Positions 1-8,414 of a stretch of 18,290 nucleotides of DNA are shown here, piece by piece. The position numbers were made by a program, and so were the translations under genes. Origin of the DNA: Clostridia bacterium (GTDB lineage Bacteria > Bacillota_A > Clostridia > Christensenellales > Borkfalkiaceae); assembly GCA_017621955.1 (NCBI GenBank), contig JAGASB010000223.1:1-18290 (forward strand), in the 5' to 3' direction. The notes under the pieces were generated by a model, which was not told the origin of the DNA, ran no database searches, and worked only from the letters and a program-made list of their open reading frames with translations. Each line of letters starts with the position of its first letter. The stretch's first letter is position 1.

Positions 1-41
1 GAAGTCTTTTTCGCAAGGCAGTAAACGACGCCACACGACGT

Positions 42-1160
42 TTATAAACTCTTAAAAAAGGCGCGACGACGCTTATGCACTACACTATCAAAATTCTTCC
101 ATTGATTTTGAATATTTAAGTTGTCTTCCAAGTTGGAGTTGGTTTCAATATGTAAAAGGTCGCCTTTTTTTAGCATATTTAAAATTTCGTTAATGAGTGC
201 GGTGGCAATACCTTTGCCACGATATTCGGGAAGAACACCTATTAATCCTAAATCAATAATATTTGGGTGCTTTATAGATTTTAGGGTTCTTATTATTGCA
301 GGCAAAGTAAGTCTTCCACCACTCTTTTGCAAAGCCTTACCGATTGATGGGAAACAAATTCCAAACGCAACAATATTGTCGTCTTTATCAAGAATCACGG
401 CAACGTGATTAACGTCTATAATCAACTTAAAACTTGATATAAGGCTTTTTTTCATTTTTTCAGTAAACGGTACCGACTGATAAATATCAATATACGTTTT
501 ATCTAAAATTTCAAAAAATCCGTCGCCATATTTTTTAACGAAGTCACGGGCGTTCTTCGCCGTTCCAAAACGAAGATTATACTTTTTCATCATCATTGCA
601 GAAAGGCGTGGAATTCGCTCATCTGGCTCTTTGGGATAGTAAAGTTTTCTTTCTATCCAGTCGACTTCCTTTTGGTAGCCTTGTGCTTCGATAAGTTTTT
701 GGTAGTAAGGATAGTTATACTGCTCTTCAAAGGTAGCAAGTTGGTCAAAGCCTTCGATTAAAAGCCCCTCTCTTTCAAGGTCTGAAAAACCAAGCGGACC
801 AACAACGGTATCCATTCCCTTTTGTTTTGCCCACGATTCAACTGCACCAAAAAGCGCATTTGCGACTTCTTGATTGTCAATACTGTCAAAACGAGTGAAG
901 CGTACACGTTTTTGATTCCACTTTTCATTGCTTACACGTTGCAAAATACCCGAAATTCTACCCACAGTTTTTCCCTTTTCTTTTGCAAGATAATAAACTG
1001 CTTGGGCTTGGTCGTCATAGACGTTATTTTTCTTAAACAGCGCCTTTTCATCCATATAGAGCGGGGGAGCAAAGTACGGACAATTTTTATAAAGCCTAAG
1101 CGGAAAATTTATAAATTCTTTAACGTCCTTTTTGCTTTTAACTTCCACAATCTCAATCAT
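42..1160 (-). CDS. GNAT-fold N-acyltransferase family protein
   Basis: This 372-residue protein has a GNAT acetyl-CoA binding segment near its C-terminus (about residues 301-327). The signature PEYRGKGIATALI there contains the Arg-x-x-Gly-x-Gly/Ala pyrophosphate loop. The N-terminal two thirds resemble a family of 370-380 residue acyltransferase-like proteins with a 'VGPLGFSDLEREGLLIEGFD' type block (about residues 120-140) followed by a YNYPYY motif. The substrate is unknown; these proteins are usually annotated only as GNAT family. The ATG start at 1160 is supported by AGGTG seven bases upstream. It starts 6 bases after the degV-family stop, so it is the last gene of the ATPase-DegV-GNAT operon. 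No membrane segment or signal peptide is visible. The fold is confident; the reaction is not assignable. Confidence 0.85.
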   Translation of the reverse strand: MIEIVEVKSKKDVKEFINFPLRLYKNCPYFAPPLYMDEKALFKKNNVYDDQAQAVYYLAKEKGKTVGRISGILQRVSNEKWNQKRVRFTRFDSIDNQEVANALFGAVESWAKQKGMDTVVGPLGFSDLEREGLLIEGFDQLATFEEQYNYPYYQKLIEAQGYQKEVDWIERKLYYPKEPDERIPRLSAMMMKKYNLRFGTAKNARDFVKKYGDGFFEILDKTYIDIYQSVPFTEKMKKSLISSFKLIIDVNHVAVILDKDDNIVAFGICFPSIGKALQKSGGRLTLPAIIRTLKSIKHPNIIDLGLIGVLPEYRGKGIATALINEILNMLKKGDLLHIETNSNLEDNLNIQNQWKNFDSVVHKRRRAFFKSL

Positions 1161-1166
1161 ACTTTA

Positions 1167-2036
1167 TCACCTGTGTATTGCGTAAAAACTTATGCCGACC
1201 GTATCGGGTCCACAGTGGCTACCTGCCGTGGGATTTACGACAACGATTTCCGTTGTTAAATCTTGACCGAACTCGTCTTTTAATCTTTTTTCTAAGTCTT
1301 TTGCAAGTTCAAGTGCGTCGCTATGCCCGATAATAACTCTATGATTTTTTATATCGCATTGAAGCGTTCTAACGTAGTCAAGCATTTTTTCAACAGTTGC
1401 GACTTTTCCCCTTGCCTTTGCAACGGAAGCCATAATCCCGTCAGAGTTCATCGTAAGTATCGGGCGAATTCCTAAAAGTCCACCCATTGTGGCAGAAAAA
1501 CCGCTTACCCTACCGCTACGAGCGAAAAACTTTAAGTCGTCCGCATAAAAGTAAACGGCAAATTTATCTATTTCCGTCTTAGCCCAGTCAAGAATTTCTT
1601 CAACCGTTGCACCTTTTTTGTGTAGGTCACCGATTTCTTTAACTATGTTATAACTAAGAATTGTTATGCCCTTAGTGTCTATGGTATAAATAGTCCTTTC
1701 GGGATATTTTTCTTTAAGTTCGTTTATAGCAACGTTCATAGCGTTGAACGTTCCACTCATCGCAGTAGAAAAATGAACGTACAAAATATCGTTACCTTCT
1801 TTTAATACGGGTTCAAAATAAGACGCATATTTTGCAGGCGACAAACCACTTGTAGTAGGAAGCGTGCCTTTTCTAAGCATACCGTAAAAACTTGCATAAT
1901 CAAAATTTTCAAAATCTTCGTAAGGATATACGGTGGTATCGCCATATTGATAAGGCATACTGATTAATTTATATCCATATTCTTTGGCATCTTCTGGGGT
2001 TATGTCGGTATCCGTATCGGTAAATAGTTGTAACAT
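1167..2036 (-). CDS. DegV family protein (fatty-acid-binding, FakB-like)
   Basis: This 289-residue protein carries the DegV family landmarks: TTSGLSP at about residues 61-67, STAMSGT at 90-96 in the lipid-binding core, RSGRVS at 173-178, and a C-terminal GSHCGPDTVGISF block. DegV proteins bind one fatty acid. Some (FakB) present it to the kinase FakA for phosphorylation and entry into phospholipid synthesis. Whether this one is a FakB cannot be told, because no fakA is in the window. The ATG start at 2036 is preceded by a good AAAGGAG site. It lies 33 bases after the P-ATPase stop and 6 bases before the GNAT gene, indicating co-transcription. The length is normal for the family. Confidence 0.95.
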   Translation of the reverse strand: MLQLFTDTDTDITPEDAKEYGYKLISMPYQYGDTTVYPYEDFENFDYASFYGMLRKGTLPTTSGLSPAKYASYFEPVLKEGNDILYVHFSTAMSGTFNAMNVAINELKEKYPERTIYTIDTKGITILSYNIVKEIGDLHKKGATVEEILDWAKTEIDKFAVYFYADDLKFFARSGRVSGFSATMGGLLGIRPILTMNSDGIMASVAKARGKVATVEKMLDYVRTLQCDIKNHRVIIGHSDALELAKDLEKRLKDEFGQDLTTEIVVVNPTAGSHCGPDTVGISFYAIHR

Positions 2037-2069
2037 TGTTTTTCTCCTTTGTATAATTCTTGTTTGTTT

Positions 2070-4697
2070 TTATTTGCTTTTAATAAATCCTAAGGCTTTT
2101 GAAATTTCCATCACGATTAGCGGAACAAGCGAAAGTCCTATTCCTAAAAGATACATTTGCCACGGTAAAATAGTAAGCCCGAACGCATCTTTAACACCAG
2201 GAACGAACATTACGAACGCAACGAGCGAAAGTGACCCTAGCACCGCAAGATTGAGTTTTTTGTTCGTAAATAAGCCGATTTTAAATATCGAGCGTTCTGA
2301 ACGCATATTGAACGCTTGAACTAATTGTGAAATAGAAAGTGTCATAAACGCAAGCGTTTGACCGCCTATAAGCGTATTTGTATAAGTTCTGCCAACGTAG
2401 AACGCTATGAGTGAGAGTGCACCGAACATTAAACCTTGAAGCGCTATCTGCAAACCGTAGCCGTGTGCAAAAAGACTTTCGTTCTTTGGCTTAGGTCTTT
2501 TGGTCATAACGTCCTTTTCAACGGGTTCCATTCCTAGCGTTATTGCAGGTAAACTGTCAGTTACAAGGTTTATCCACAAAAGTTGCATTGACAGCAATGG
2601 TGAAACTTTTGAAACTAGCATTGCAACGAACACAAGTACAACTTCGCCGATATTCGTGCCAAGCAAAAATCCAACCACCTTTTTAATGTTCGAATAAATG
2701 CCACGGCCTTCCCTAACCGCATCGACAATGGTCGCAAAGTTATCGTCAGTTAAGGTCATATCGGCAGCGCCTTTCGCAACGTCAGTACCCGTTATACCCA
2801 TTGCACAACCGATATCCGCCGCCTTTAACGCAGGTGCGTCGTTCACGCCGTCGCCCGTCATTGAAACCACTTGACCTTTTCTTTGCCAAGCCTTAACTAT
2901 TCTAATTTTATTTTCGGGTGAAACACGAGCGTAAACCGAAACTTTTTCTACCGTGTTAAATAGTTCGTCGTCGCTCATTTCGTCAAGCTGTGCGCCCGTT
3001 ATTGCCATATCGCCGTCAACGTAAATGCCAATCTCTTTTGCTATTGCCGTTGCCGTTACGACGTGGTCGCCCGTTATCATAACAGGTTTAATGCCTGCTT
3101 CACGGCAAATTCTTACCGCTTCTTTTGCCTCGGGCCTTGGTGGGTCAATCATTCCCACAAGTCCCATAAAGGTTAAACCGTTTTCAATATCTTCGCTAGT
3201 AAGTTGGTCGGGCAAGGTGTCTATTATTTTATAACCTACTGCAAGCACCCTTAAAGCCGATGAACTCATTTGCTCGTTAATGCGTTTTGCCTTTTCAAAG
3301 TCGCCACTAATACAGCGCTTTTCCATCATATCGACAGCGCCCTTAACTATTACCACGTTCTTGCCGTCGATTACGTTTACCGTACTCATAAGTTTTCTAT
3401 CAGAATCGAACGGTATGCCCGCAATTCGTGGATAGTCGCTATTAAGTTGGTCTTTTTTGAGTCCGTTTTTATATGCCGCTAAAACTATCGCCGTTTCAGT
3501 GGGGTCGCCTATATGAACTTCTTTTCCGTCTTCAAAAACAACCGAACCGTCTGAACATAGCGTGCCGTAAGTTAAAAGTTTTTTAACTAATTCGGTGTTG
3601 TTTTCCCCTATATCTTCAACGCCGTCTTGCCCGTCAACGAACGCTTTAACAAGCGTCATTCTATTCATTGTGAGCGTGCCCGTCTTATCCGAACAGATTA
3701 TTGAAGCACTGCCAAGCGTTTCAACGGCAGGAAGCCTTCTAATTATAGCGTTCTTTTTAACCATACGCTGAACGCCGATTGCTAAAACTATGGTTACTAT
3801 TGCGGGTAAACCTTCGGGGATTGCGGAAACTGCAAGCGATACAGCCGTCATAAACACGTCAAGAATATTAAGATTTGCGATGACACCTACAACAAAGATT
3901 ATCGCACAAGCGCCAAGCGCAAGGAAACCCAAGTATTTTCCAAGGAGAGCAAGCTTTTTTTGTAAGGGAGTTTGCGTTTCAGCTTCGTTCGATAAAAGGT
4001 TTGCAATCTTGCCCATTTCGGTATCCATACCGATAGCCGTAACGACGGCAACAGCCGTGCCATAAGTTATTGAACAGCCCGAAAAAACCATATTTGTCCT
4101 ATCGCCAACCGAAGCGTTTACATCTACCAACGCATTTGCGTCTTTTTCGGACGGAACAGATTCGCCCGTCAATGCACTTTCTTCACTTTTTAGGCTTACA
4201 CTCTTAATAAGTCTTGCGTCAGCAGGAACAAAGTCGCCCGCTTCAAGAAGTATTATATCGCCAGGAACAAGGTCGCTTGCGTTTATAATCTTTTCTTCAC
4301 CGTCACGAATTACCCTTGCGTGCGGTGCAGACATATTCTTTAACGCATCAAGCGCCCTTTCCGCTTTATTTTCTTGCGCAACGCCCATAATCGCATTTAG
4401 TACTACGATTAAAAGTATTAGAACGGGTTCAAAAAGTTCGCCCCACGTTCCGTGGTTTACGCCTTCAAATATTGCGATTGCAAACGACACTACCGCCGCC
4501 ACAAGCAATATTATAATCATCGCATCTTTGAACTGCTCTAAAAATTTAATAAACGTTGACTTTTTCTTTTTTTCTTGTAGTTTGTTTTCGCCGTACTTTT
4601 GTTTTAACTCATTAACGGCTGAACTTGAAAGTCCTTTTGAAAGGTCGGTGGAAAGTTCTTTTACTACGCTTTCCCCTGTCATACTAAACGGTGTCAA
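2070..4697 (-). CDS. Calcium-transporting P-type ATPase (P2A type)
   Basis: This 875-residue membrane pump is expected to export Ca2+ at the cost of ATP. In order it shows the actuator TGES loop (177-180), the transmembrane-4 site PEGLPA (294-299, equivalent to SERCA Glu309), the phosphorylated Asp337 in CSDKTGTLT, TGD (542-544) and the hinge TGDGVND (614-620). Transmembrane 5 has NIGEVV and transmembrane 6 has NLVTD, matching the SERCA Asn768/Glu771 and Asn796/Thr799/Asp800 ligands, so both Ca2+ sites look at least partly preserved. The chosen start is TTG at 4697, because AAGGAG lies nine bases upstream; the in-frame ATG five codons later would be too far from it. It is the first gene of an operon with degV-like and GNAT genes. 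Mn2+ transport is a possible alternative. Confidence 0.95.
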   Translation of the reverse strand: MTPFSMTGESVVKELSTDLSKGLSSSAVNELKQKYGENKLQEKKKKSTFIKFLEQFKDAMIIILLVAAVVSFAIAIFEGVNHGTWGELFEPVLILLIVVLNAIMGVAQENKAERALDALKNMSAPHARVIRDGEEKIINASDLVPGDIILLEAGDFVPADARLIKSVSLKSEESALTGESVPSEKDANALVDVNASVGDRTNMVFSGCSITYGTAVAVVTAIGMDTEMGKIANLLSNEAETQTPLQKKLALLGKYLGFLALGACAIIFVVGVIANLNILDVFMTAVSLAVSAIPEGLPAIVTIVLAIGVQRMVKKNAIIRRLPAVETLGSASIICSDKTGTLTMNRMTLVKAFVDGQDGVEDIGENNTELVKKLLTYGTLCSDGSVVFEDGKEVHIGDPTETAIVLAAYKNGLKKDQLNSDYPRIAGIPFDSDRKLMSTVNVIDGKNVVIVKGAVDMMEKRCISGDFEKAKRINEQMSSSALRVLAVGYKIIDTLPDQLTSEDIENGLTFMGLVGMIDPPRPEAKEAVRICREAGIKPVMITGDHVVTATAIAKEIGIYVDGDMAITGAQLDEMSDDELFNTVEKVSVYARVSPENKIRIVKAWQRKGQVVSMTGDGVNDAPALKAADIGCAMGITGTDVAKGAADMTLTDDNFATIVDAVREGRGIYSNIKKVVGFLLGTNIGEVVLVFVAMLVSKVSPLLSMQLLWINLVTDSLPAITLGMEPVEKDVMTKRPKPKNESLFAHGYGLQIALQGLMFGALSLIAFYVGRTYTNTLIGGQTLAFMTLSISQLVQAFNMRSERSIFKIGLFTNKKLNLAVLGSLSLVAFVMFVPGVKDAFGLTILPWQMYLLGIGLSLVPLIVMEISKALGFIKSK

Positions 4698-4730
4698 TTT
4701 AATAGTCTCCTTTTTTATTACTTATAAAAT

Positions 4731-4760
4731 ATAATATTTATATTAATTTAATATAAACAA
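4731..4760 (-). promoter_or_regulatory. Putative promoter with palindromic spacer for the Ca2+ ATPase operon
   Basis: Reading the minus strand, TTGTTT (4755-4760) and TATTAT (4731-4736) are separated by 18 bases. The predicted start is about 27 bases before the TTG start codon, consistent with the Shine-Dalgarno site. The spacer region holds a perfect inverted repeat at 4737-4757 (two 10-base arms around one base), a possible operator. The region is extremely AT-rich, so both the hexamers and the palindrome could be chance. Confidence 0.4.
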
Positions 4761-4806
4761 TATTACATTAATATATTGCCATAAAACTTATTTATTAACC
4801 CTACGG

Positions 4807-5328
4807 TTAAAACTTAGGCGTTAAGTTCAATTTTTCACATATAGTAAGCGCAAACTTAAACGCACTTTTAGGTCCGTTTGCAGTTATAACGTTTTCACAA
4901 ACTTCAACTTCCGTTCCCGTGTATTTTTCGCCAAGTGAGTTTATAAAATCGGGTGCAGGATAGCAAGTTGCCTTATTAACCGATAAAAGACCGTTATCTG
5001 CAAGCACTACCGCAGGCGAAGCGCAAATGGCACTAACAAGTTTTTTGTCTTGTATGGCTTTTTTAATTGCCTTTACCGCCTTTTCGCACGATGAAATATT
5101 TGTTGCACCAGGCATTCCACCAGGAATTATAAGTGCATCGTAATTATCAAGGTCTACGCTATCTATAACAGCATCGGCTTTAATCGTTATGCCGTGCGAA
5201 CTTTTTATATACTCTCCGTTTACTGATATAATATCGCACTTAGCGCCCGTTCTTCTTAAAACGTCAACGGGGGTAAGCGCTTCAAGTTCTTCGCTCCCAT
5301 CTGCAATAAATACTGCTATCTTTTTCAT
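4807..5328 (-). CDS. DJ-1/PfpI family protein (YajL-like)
   Basis: This 173-residue protein is of the DJ-1/ThiJ/PfpI superfamily. The nucleophilic-elbow cysteine is visible as Cys102 in SAICASPA, together with the conserved acidic residue near Glu14 in DGSEELEAL and the PGGMPGATN loop (69-77). Family members act on oxidised or glycated targets or as glyoxalase-like and chaperone enzymes; the precise activity here cannot be read from sequence. Length and motifs match the bacterial YajL/DJ-1 clade better than PfpI proteases. The ATG start at 5328 has a strong AGGAG site. It appears monocistronic, with a near-consensus promoter upstream and a 109-base AT-rich gap before the ATPase gene. Confidence 0.93.
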   Translation of the reverse strand: MKKIAVFIADGSEELEALTPVDVLRRTGAKCDIISVNGEYIKSSHGITIKADAVIDSVDLDNYDALIIPGGMPGATNISSCEKAVKAIKKAIQDKKLVSAICASPAVVLADNGLLSVNKATCYPAPDFINSLGEKYTGTEVEVCENVITANGPKSAFKFALTICEKLNLTPKF

Positions 5329-5364
5329 AGTTTCTCCTTTATGTCAAATAAAATTATAAGTATA

Positions 5365-5393
5365 ATTTTAACATAAAAATATTGCACTGTCAA
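5365..5393 (-). promoter_or_regulatory. Housekeeping promoter of the DJ-1 family gene
   Basis: On the minus strand a perfect TTGACA (5388-5393) lies 17 bases from TAAAAT (5365-5370). The predicted start falls about 30 bases upstream of the ATG at 5328, leaving room for the AGGAG site. This is the best sigma-A-type promoter in the window. Confidence 0.85.
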
Positions 5394-5397
5394 TTTT

Positions 5398-5430
5398 AAA
5401 AGAACTTGGAGCATTTTTCCAAGTTCTTTT
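5398..5430 (-). terminator. Hairpin terminator after the ABC transporter pseudogene
   Basis: A 12-base perfect inverted repeat (5398-5409 and 5419-5430) encloses a 9-base loop, starting 13 bases after the pseudogene stop. Reading the minus strand, the distal arm ends in TTTT and is followed by A/T-rich sequence. The plus-strand reading has a similar T-run, so it could work in both directions. It sits just upstream of the DJ-1 promoter and would insulate it. Confidence 0.7.
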
Positions 5431-5443
5431 TTGAGATATGATA

Positions 5444-8252
5444 TTACGGTTTTCTAATAAGTTCAACCGGTTTTTCTTTGGATATTCTCATAATCGGGAA
5501 AACCGAAGATATTATCGCCGTGAGTAAACTTACACCAAATATTATCAATACTTGCCTTACGCCAAAGATTGCAAACGCAACCGAAATATACATAACGTTC
5601 ATTATATACATATTGACAAGTACACAACCTATCGCAGTTATCGCCGTTGCCAAAATTGCGTTTACTACCGCCATAACGATACTTTCTATGGTAAATATAG
5701 ATAATATATTCTTGCCGTTTGCGCCCAAGCATCTTAATATCCCTATGGTAGAGCGTTTATTAATTACACTTGTTGAAATGTAGTTAAAGAACATAAAGAC
5801 GGAGAACACTGCCAAGACGATTGATGCGTATAAGAAAAGGTCTGCCGACTGACGTATGGTTTTTTCGTTGTGCGAAATTGTGTTTATTACCGTATTGCCG
5901 TACCAATTAAGCGCTAAACCCGAAGTACTGCACATATATTCGGCAATTCTTCTTGTCCCAAACAGGCTTCCGTTCGGTGAAAACATTAACCTTGCAAAAT
6001 CGCCTTGTCCAGAGAAAATATTAAACTCCGACATAAGGTTGTAGTTTTGAACGTAAATGCTGTTTTCAATGCCACAATAAATACCGACGACTTTTAGTTG
6101 TTTTGTTATAAGATTATCCGTGTTGTTTTCACGCTTGGTTACGGTAACCGTTCTAACACGTTCGCTTGACGAAAGCCCTAACAGTTCAAAAACCTTGTCT
6201 AAACTTTGCTTTCTTTCGTCTTTATCCGTGCTGTTGATTATTAGATTTATGTTTGTTGTAACCGTAGCCCTATCACTTTCTAACCACTCTGCGTAAAAAA
6301 CTTCGGTTAAGTTTTTGGGGTGAATTAAAATCTCATCGTCTTTAAGAGTGCTATTTTTTCCATATTCCCCAATAAACGATATAACGTTATTATAGTTGCA
6401 TTGATTTATTGAGTAAACGTAGTCAGTGGCTTGATGCGCGTTCTTTCCGCTTTTAACTGACCAACTTGAATCGCCCGAATAAAAAACGGTTTTTAAGAGA
6501 TTGCCTTTTGCCTTATACCACTAACGGTATCCTTGTGGCATAAACAAACACTTTTGTGCACCCGAATTTATATAAGCGTTAAAATCAGCTGAAAGTGTTT
6601 GATAACTAGAACTGTTAGAAGCACTATCCATAAGCGGATTATATTTTTCAGGGATAGAACCGCAGTCGATAAGCCAACTATTCTAAACGACATTGAGTTT
6701 ACAGTAATCAACTTATCTAAAAGGTCTTCTCTTTTTTCAACCGGTTGTTCATTTATAAGTGCACCGTTTAAGTAATATAAAATACTGTCAGCAAGATAGG
6801 TCGAAATTGCAATTTCGCAGTTGGCGTTATATATTGAACTTGCATAAAAATTTTCGGGCATATATGGATATTTGCCTGCAACTATTTTGTAGTTAAACTT
6901 GCCTATTTTACCATCTTGACTTATCTCATCTTTATTAAACTCTATCATACCGTTTACTTTGTTGGTATAATAGTTTTTGCCACGATAAGTGTGCATAACG
7001 CTTATTTCTTGTATGGTCTTTTCGTTATAAGTGCTTCCGCTAGTGTTGGTATCAAAATAATAAATGCCTTTTATAGCGTAGCCCGTTTGCCTTTCTACCT
7101 CTGTAATTTTATCTTGCGAAAGCCTTACCGTATATTCGTCGCCAAACTCTGAATTTACAACGTATTTAGCGCTTGTCATTATTGACGGTGTATTTGACTG
7201 TTTTAGTTGATAGTTTATAACGTCTGCCGTGTTAAAGTTTGCAATGGTGTCAAACATTCCAAAACAGCAAACGCCACGGCTGATAAAAACACCGTGAAGA
7301 TTAGACGGAGCGGTTTTACACCTAAACTTTTAAGCCCAAGTGAAAATGCACTCTTAAACTTCATTTGGCTCTTTTTAAACTTTACAGGTTGGGTGGGATT
7401 TTTAAGTTCGACTTCTTTTGTCGGCTCTTTTTCCCTACAACTCAACTTTTCTATAATTTCTATTTTCTTTTTATTCTTAATTGCATCCGCAAGCAGTCCC
7501 TTTTCCTTTTCTGTTAAGTCCGCACCGTTTTTAATGATTAACCCGTTATCTTGCTCTCTAATATTTTCACTTATTTCGTTTTCGTTAAAAGTTATATCTT
7601 CAACGATATTTCCGTCAACTAACCTAATAATTCTATCGGCATATTTTTCGGCAAATTCAGTATCGTGCGAAACAACGATAACTAATTTTTCCTTGGACAA
7701 CTTTTTTAATATGTCAAAAACTTGAATACCCGTGTTTGAATCAAGTGCGCCCGTAGGTTCGTCCGCAATGATAATTTTGGGGTTTTTGACAAGCGCCCTT
7801 GCTATTGCAACACGCTGTCTTTGTCCGCCCGAAAGTTCACTTGGCTTTCTGTGTTTAAGGTCGGTTATATCTACCGTTGATAATAGATTATCTAATTGGT
7901 TTTGGTTTAGCGTCTCACCTTGAAGTTCCATTGCAATTGCAATGTTTTTTTCTACCGTATATTCGTTTAATAGATTATACTCTTGAAACACAAAACCTAT
8001 AAAGGTGTTCCTATAACTATCGTATTCTTATGCGTTAAAATGCTTAAACGACTTGCCATAAAGCGAAACTTCGCCTTCATCAAACCCGTCAAGCCCACCT
8101 ATTACGTTAAGCAAGGTTGTTTTACCACAACCGCTTTTACCCGTGATAAAAATCATACCCGTTTGAGCAAACGTCATACTTACGCCGTTAAGTGCAGTAA
8201 CGTTGCCCGATTTGGTTTGATAAATTTTCTTTACGTTCTTTATTTGTAAAAT
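5444..8252 (-). pseudogene. Broken MacB/FtsX-type ABC transporter (ATPase fused to permease)
   Basis: Joining the frames gives an almost complete fused transporter. It has Walker A GKSGCGKTT, ABC signature LSGGQRQ, Walker [13 protein letters not shown], a linker, a first membrane segment, a large extracytoplasmic region, and a C-terminal FtsX domain with about three membrane helices ending ELIRKP. Lesions seen in reading order are: ATT at 8250-8252 where ATG is expected, five bases after GGGAG; in-frame TAA at 8028-8030 (probably a former CAA); loss of one base in the A-run at 7261-7264, which if restored reads AVFGMFDTIANF; loss of one base near 6669-6672, which if restored reads GLIDCGSIPEKY; in-frame TAG at 6521-6523. 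The frame is otherwise open from 6520 to 5444. Intact homologues move peptides, lipoproteins or antibiotics; the substrate here is unknown. Sequence error is a weaker alternative, given the number and mix of lesions. Confidence 0.9.
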
Positions 8253-8295
8253 ATTTTCTCCCAAAAACTGTGCGTTTATTGTACTATCGCCTTTT

Positions 8296-8324
8296 ATTAT
8301 AGGACAATTTTTTACAAAACACAA
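8296..8324 (-). promoter_or_regulatory. Promoter of the ABC transporter pseudogene
   Basis: On the minus strand TTGTGT (8319-8324) lies 17 bases from a consensus TATAAT (8296-8301). The predicted transcript starts near 8289, about 37 bases before the degenerate ATT start codon and its GGGAG site. The promoter looks intact although the gene is not. It also rules out the TTG at 8324 as a start codon, because that triplet lies in the -35 element. Confidence 0.7.
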
Positions 8325-8376
8325 TAAAAGATATTGTTTTATTGTTTAAATATTTAAAGTATCTTGCCATAGATAG

Positions 8377-8402
8377 AAAGCGTTGTCAATCAACAACGCT
8401 TT
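8377..8402 (-). terminator. Hairpin terminator after tex
   Basis: A perfect 10-base inverted repeat (8377-8386 and 8393-8402) has a 6-base loop and begins 12 bases after the tex stop. The T-tract on the minus strand is short and interrupted; the plus-strand side is more T-rich. It is the only hairpin between tex and the pseudogene promoter, so termination of the rarA-tex transcript is the natural reading. Confidence 0.65.
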
Positions 8403-8414
8403 TATTCTCTTTAT

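Noticed and set aside
23..40. Repeat of ACGACG around CCAC near the left edge as a repeat element or terminator
   Set aside because: It is two copies of a six-base word with an imperfect five-base stem, too short to distinguish from chance, and sits outside any clear context.
822..1259. Plus-strand open frames opposite the GNAT, ATPase, tex and recombinase genes
   Set aside because: They are antisense shadows of well-supported genes, lack ribosome sites and have no recognisable protein motifs.
4698..4806. Riboswitch (for example a Mn2+-sensing yybP-ykoY element) ahead of the P-type ATPase
   Set aside because: The gap is only 109 bases, almost pure A/T, without the conserved paired cores, and the promoter leaves a leader of about 27 bases.
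4795..4810. Terminator hairpin at the end of the DJ-1 gene
   Set aside because: The inverted repeat is only six bases with a four-base loop, overlaps the stop codon, and is not followed by a T-tract.
6521..8030. Programmed frameshifting or stop-codon reassignment to explain the ABC gene interruptions
   Set aside because: Two nonsense codons of different type and two separate deletions occur in one gene, while TAA and TAG-type stops end neighbouring genes normally. No slippery sequence with a pseudoknot was seen.
8253..8324. TTG at 8324 as the start of the ABC ATPase fragment
   Set aside because: The TTG is part of the likely -35 element and lies upstream of the TATAAT. The family N-terminus begins at the later LQIKNVKKIYQ, just after a GGGAG site.
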